The notes beneath the pieces were generated by a model. The model did no database searches and was not told the origin of the DNA. It saw only the letters and a list, made by a program, of their open reading frames with translations. A program made the translations under genes and the position numbers. This document shows, piece after piece, positions 22,939 to 23,155 of a stretch of 23,155 bases of DNA. The stretch's first letter is position 1. Each line of letters opens with the position of its first letter. Source of the stretch: Candidatus Atribacteria bacterium (GTDB lineage Bacteria > Atribacterota > Atribacteria > Atribacterales > Atribacteraceae); contig PWXL01000089.1 of NCBI GenBank assembly GCA_003561145.1, forward strand, positions 1 to 23,155, given 5' to 3'.

Positions 22939-23113
22939 AAAAAAACCGCGGGTTCCAACGAACCCGGCTTTCGCTTTCCGGAACCTTGATCGAGGCAAGG
23001 TTCAGAAGCTTTTTGACCGGCTTTGCCACCCTGCCGGGTGACTCGCATTCCCCTTGTAGGGGTACATGCTTTTTCCGGTCCTTCAAGCCTGTCAATTCCT
23101 CGGAACCCGCGGC
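22939..23113 (-). ncRNA. candidate structured small RNA, copy 2
   Basis: On the minus strand the predicted transcript starts at about 23113 with CCGCGGGTTCC (23102-23112), which pairs perfectly with GGAACCCGCGG (22946-22956) immediately before a run of seven T (22939-22945). Interior hairpins: GACCGG/CCGGTC enclosing two smaller ones (GCAT-CCCC/GGGG-ATGC and CACCC-GGCA-GGGTG), then GAACCTTG/CAAGGTTC. The 3' end can instead fold locally as GGGTTC-GTTG-GAACCC followed by GCGG and the T tract, a textbook terminator that excludes the closing stem. Compared with copy 1 the closing stem keeps pairing although its sequence changes. The alpha-glucosidase start is about 265 nt downstream and has its own promoter. 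No known family recognised. Confidence 0.6.
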
Positions 23114-23120
23114 TGATCTT

Positions 23121-23148
23121 ATAATACACCTTCAGCTGGTTTTGTCAA
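23121..23148 (-). promoter_or_regulatory. promoter of small RNA copy 2
   Basis: On the minus strand, a perfect TTGACA (23143-23148), a 16-bp spacer and TATTAT (23121-23126). The predicted start lies at the first base of the closing stem, as in copy 1. Confidence 0.6.
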
Positions 23149-23155
23149 GGGGGGG

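Noticed and set aside
22946..23112. Interpretation of the inverted-repeat elements as integron attC sites
   Set aside because: The ends do not show the RYYYAAC / GTTRRRY core sites, and no integron integrase or cassette array is present.
22946..23112. Interpretation of the elements as 6S RNA
   Set aside because: Size and closing stem fit, but the interior of copy 2 is branched rather than a rod with a central bubble. It cannot be excluded without a covariance search.
22946..23112. Known riboswitch classes (SAM-I, TPP, cobalamin, guanidine-I, c-di-GMP, glycine)
   Set aside because: None of the conserved core sequences I know for these classes is present. The GGGTTCC start resembles part of guanidine-I, but the rest of its consensus is missing.
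1..23155. CRISPR arrays, tRNA/rRNA genes, insertion sequences, prophage
   Set aside because: I found no regularly spaced repeats, no cloverleaf with an anticodon arm and no transposase or phage gene on either strand.

Overview
The window looks like one contig of an anaerobic, moderate-GC bacterium. I see no rRNA, tRNA, phage or IS gene. Pointers to an anaerobic lifestyle are a PflA/AmrS-like radical SAM enzyme, a stand-alone MetH-activation-domain protein with a C-terminal Cys cluster, a DUF1638 protein, and a tripartite tricarboxylate transporter (TTT) of the kind common in Synergistota, Atribacterota and Clostridia-like lineages. The phylum cannot be fixed from this sequence alone.

Layout. 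1-5 kb holds small, mostly independent genes: an alpha/beta hydrolase, a DUF427 protein, an Eis-like GNAT, a two-TM protein, a stand-alone pyruvate-kinase-C-terminal-like protein, and a flippase-like (UPF0104/LPG-synthase TM) membrane protein. 5.2-6.6 kb holds a GGDEF + HD-GYP protein whose cyclase half looks intact and whose HD-GYP half lacks metal ligands. 6.7-11.1 kb holds a small basic ORF with its own promoter, then a tightly overlapping three-gene run: membrane-anchored AmrS-like radical SAM enzyme, membrane-embedded spermidine-synthase-like protein, and a polytopic protein with GPC and PCP cysteine motifs. 11.5-13.1 kb holds a secreted parvulin foldase and, convergent to it, the MetH-activation-domain protein, separated by a 17-bp perfect hairpin. 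13.3-21.0 kb is a same-strand run: M20 dipeptidase, SDR, TctC-like binding protein, TctB, TctA, DapA-family lyase, exonuclease III, DUF1638. This looks like uptake and breakdown of a carboxylate or amino-acid-type substrate, followed by unrelated genes. 21.0-22.7 kb holds a GH13 alpha-glucosidase on the minus strand.

The most unusual signal is non-coding. Two intergenic elements, at about 11123-11307 and 22939-23113, have the same architecture on the minus strand: a consensus-like promoter (TTGACA plus a TATGAT/TATTAT -10), a predicted start exactly at a GC-rich closing stem, a divergent multi-hairpin interior, and a 3' terminal hairpin that competes with the closing stem and runs into a T tract. 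The closing stem shows a compensatory change between the copies. I read them as two paralogous copies of a structured small RNA family of about 175-185 nt that I do not recognise.
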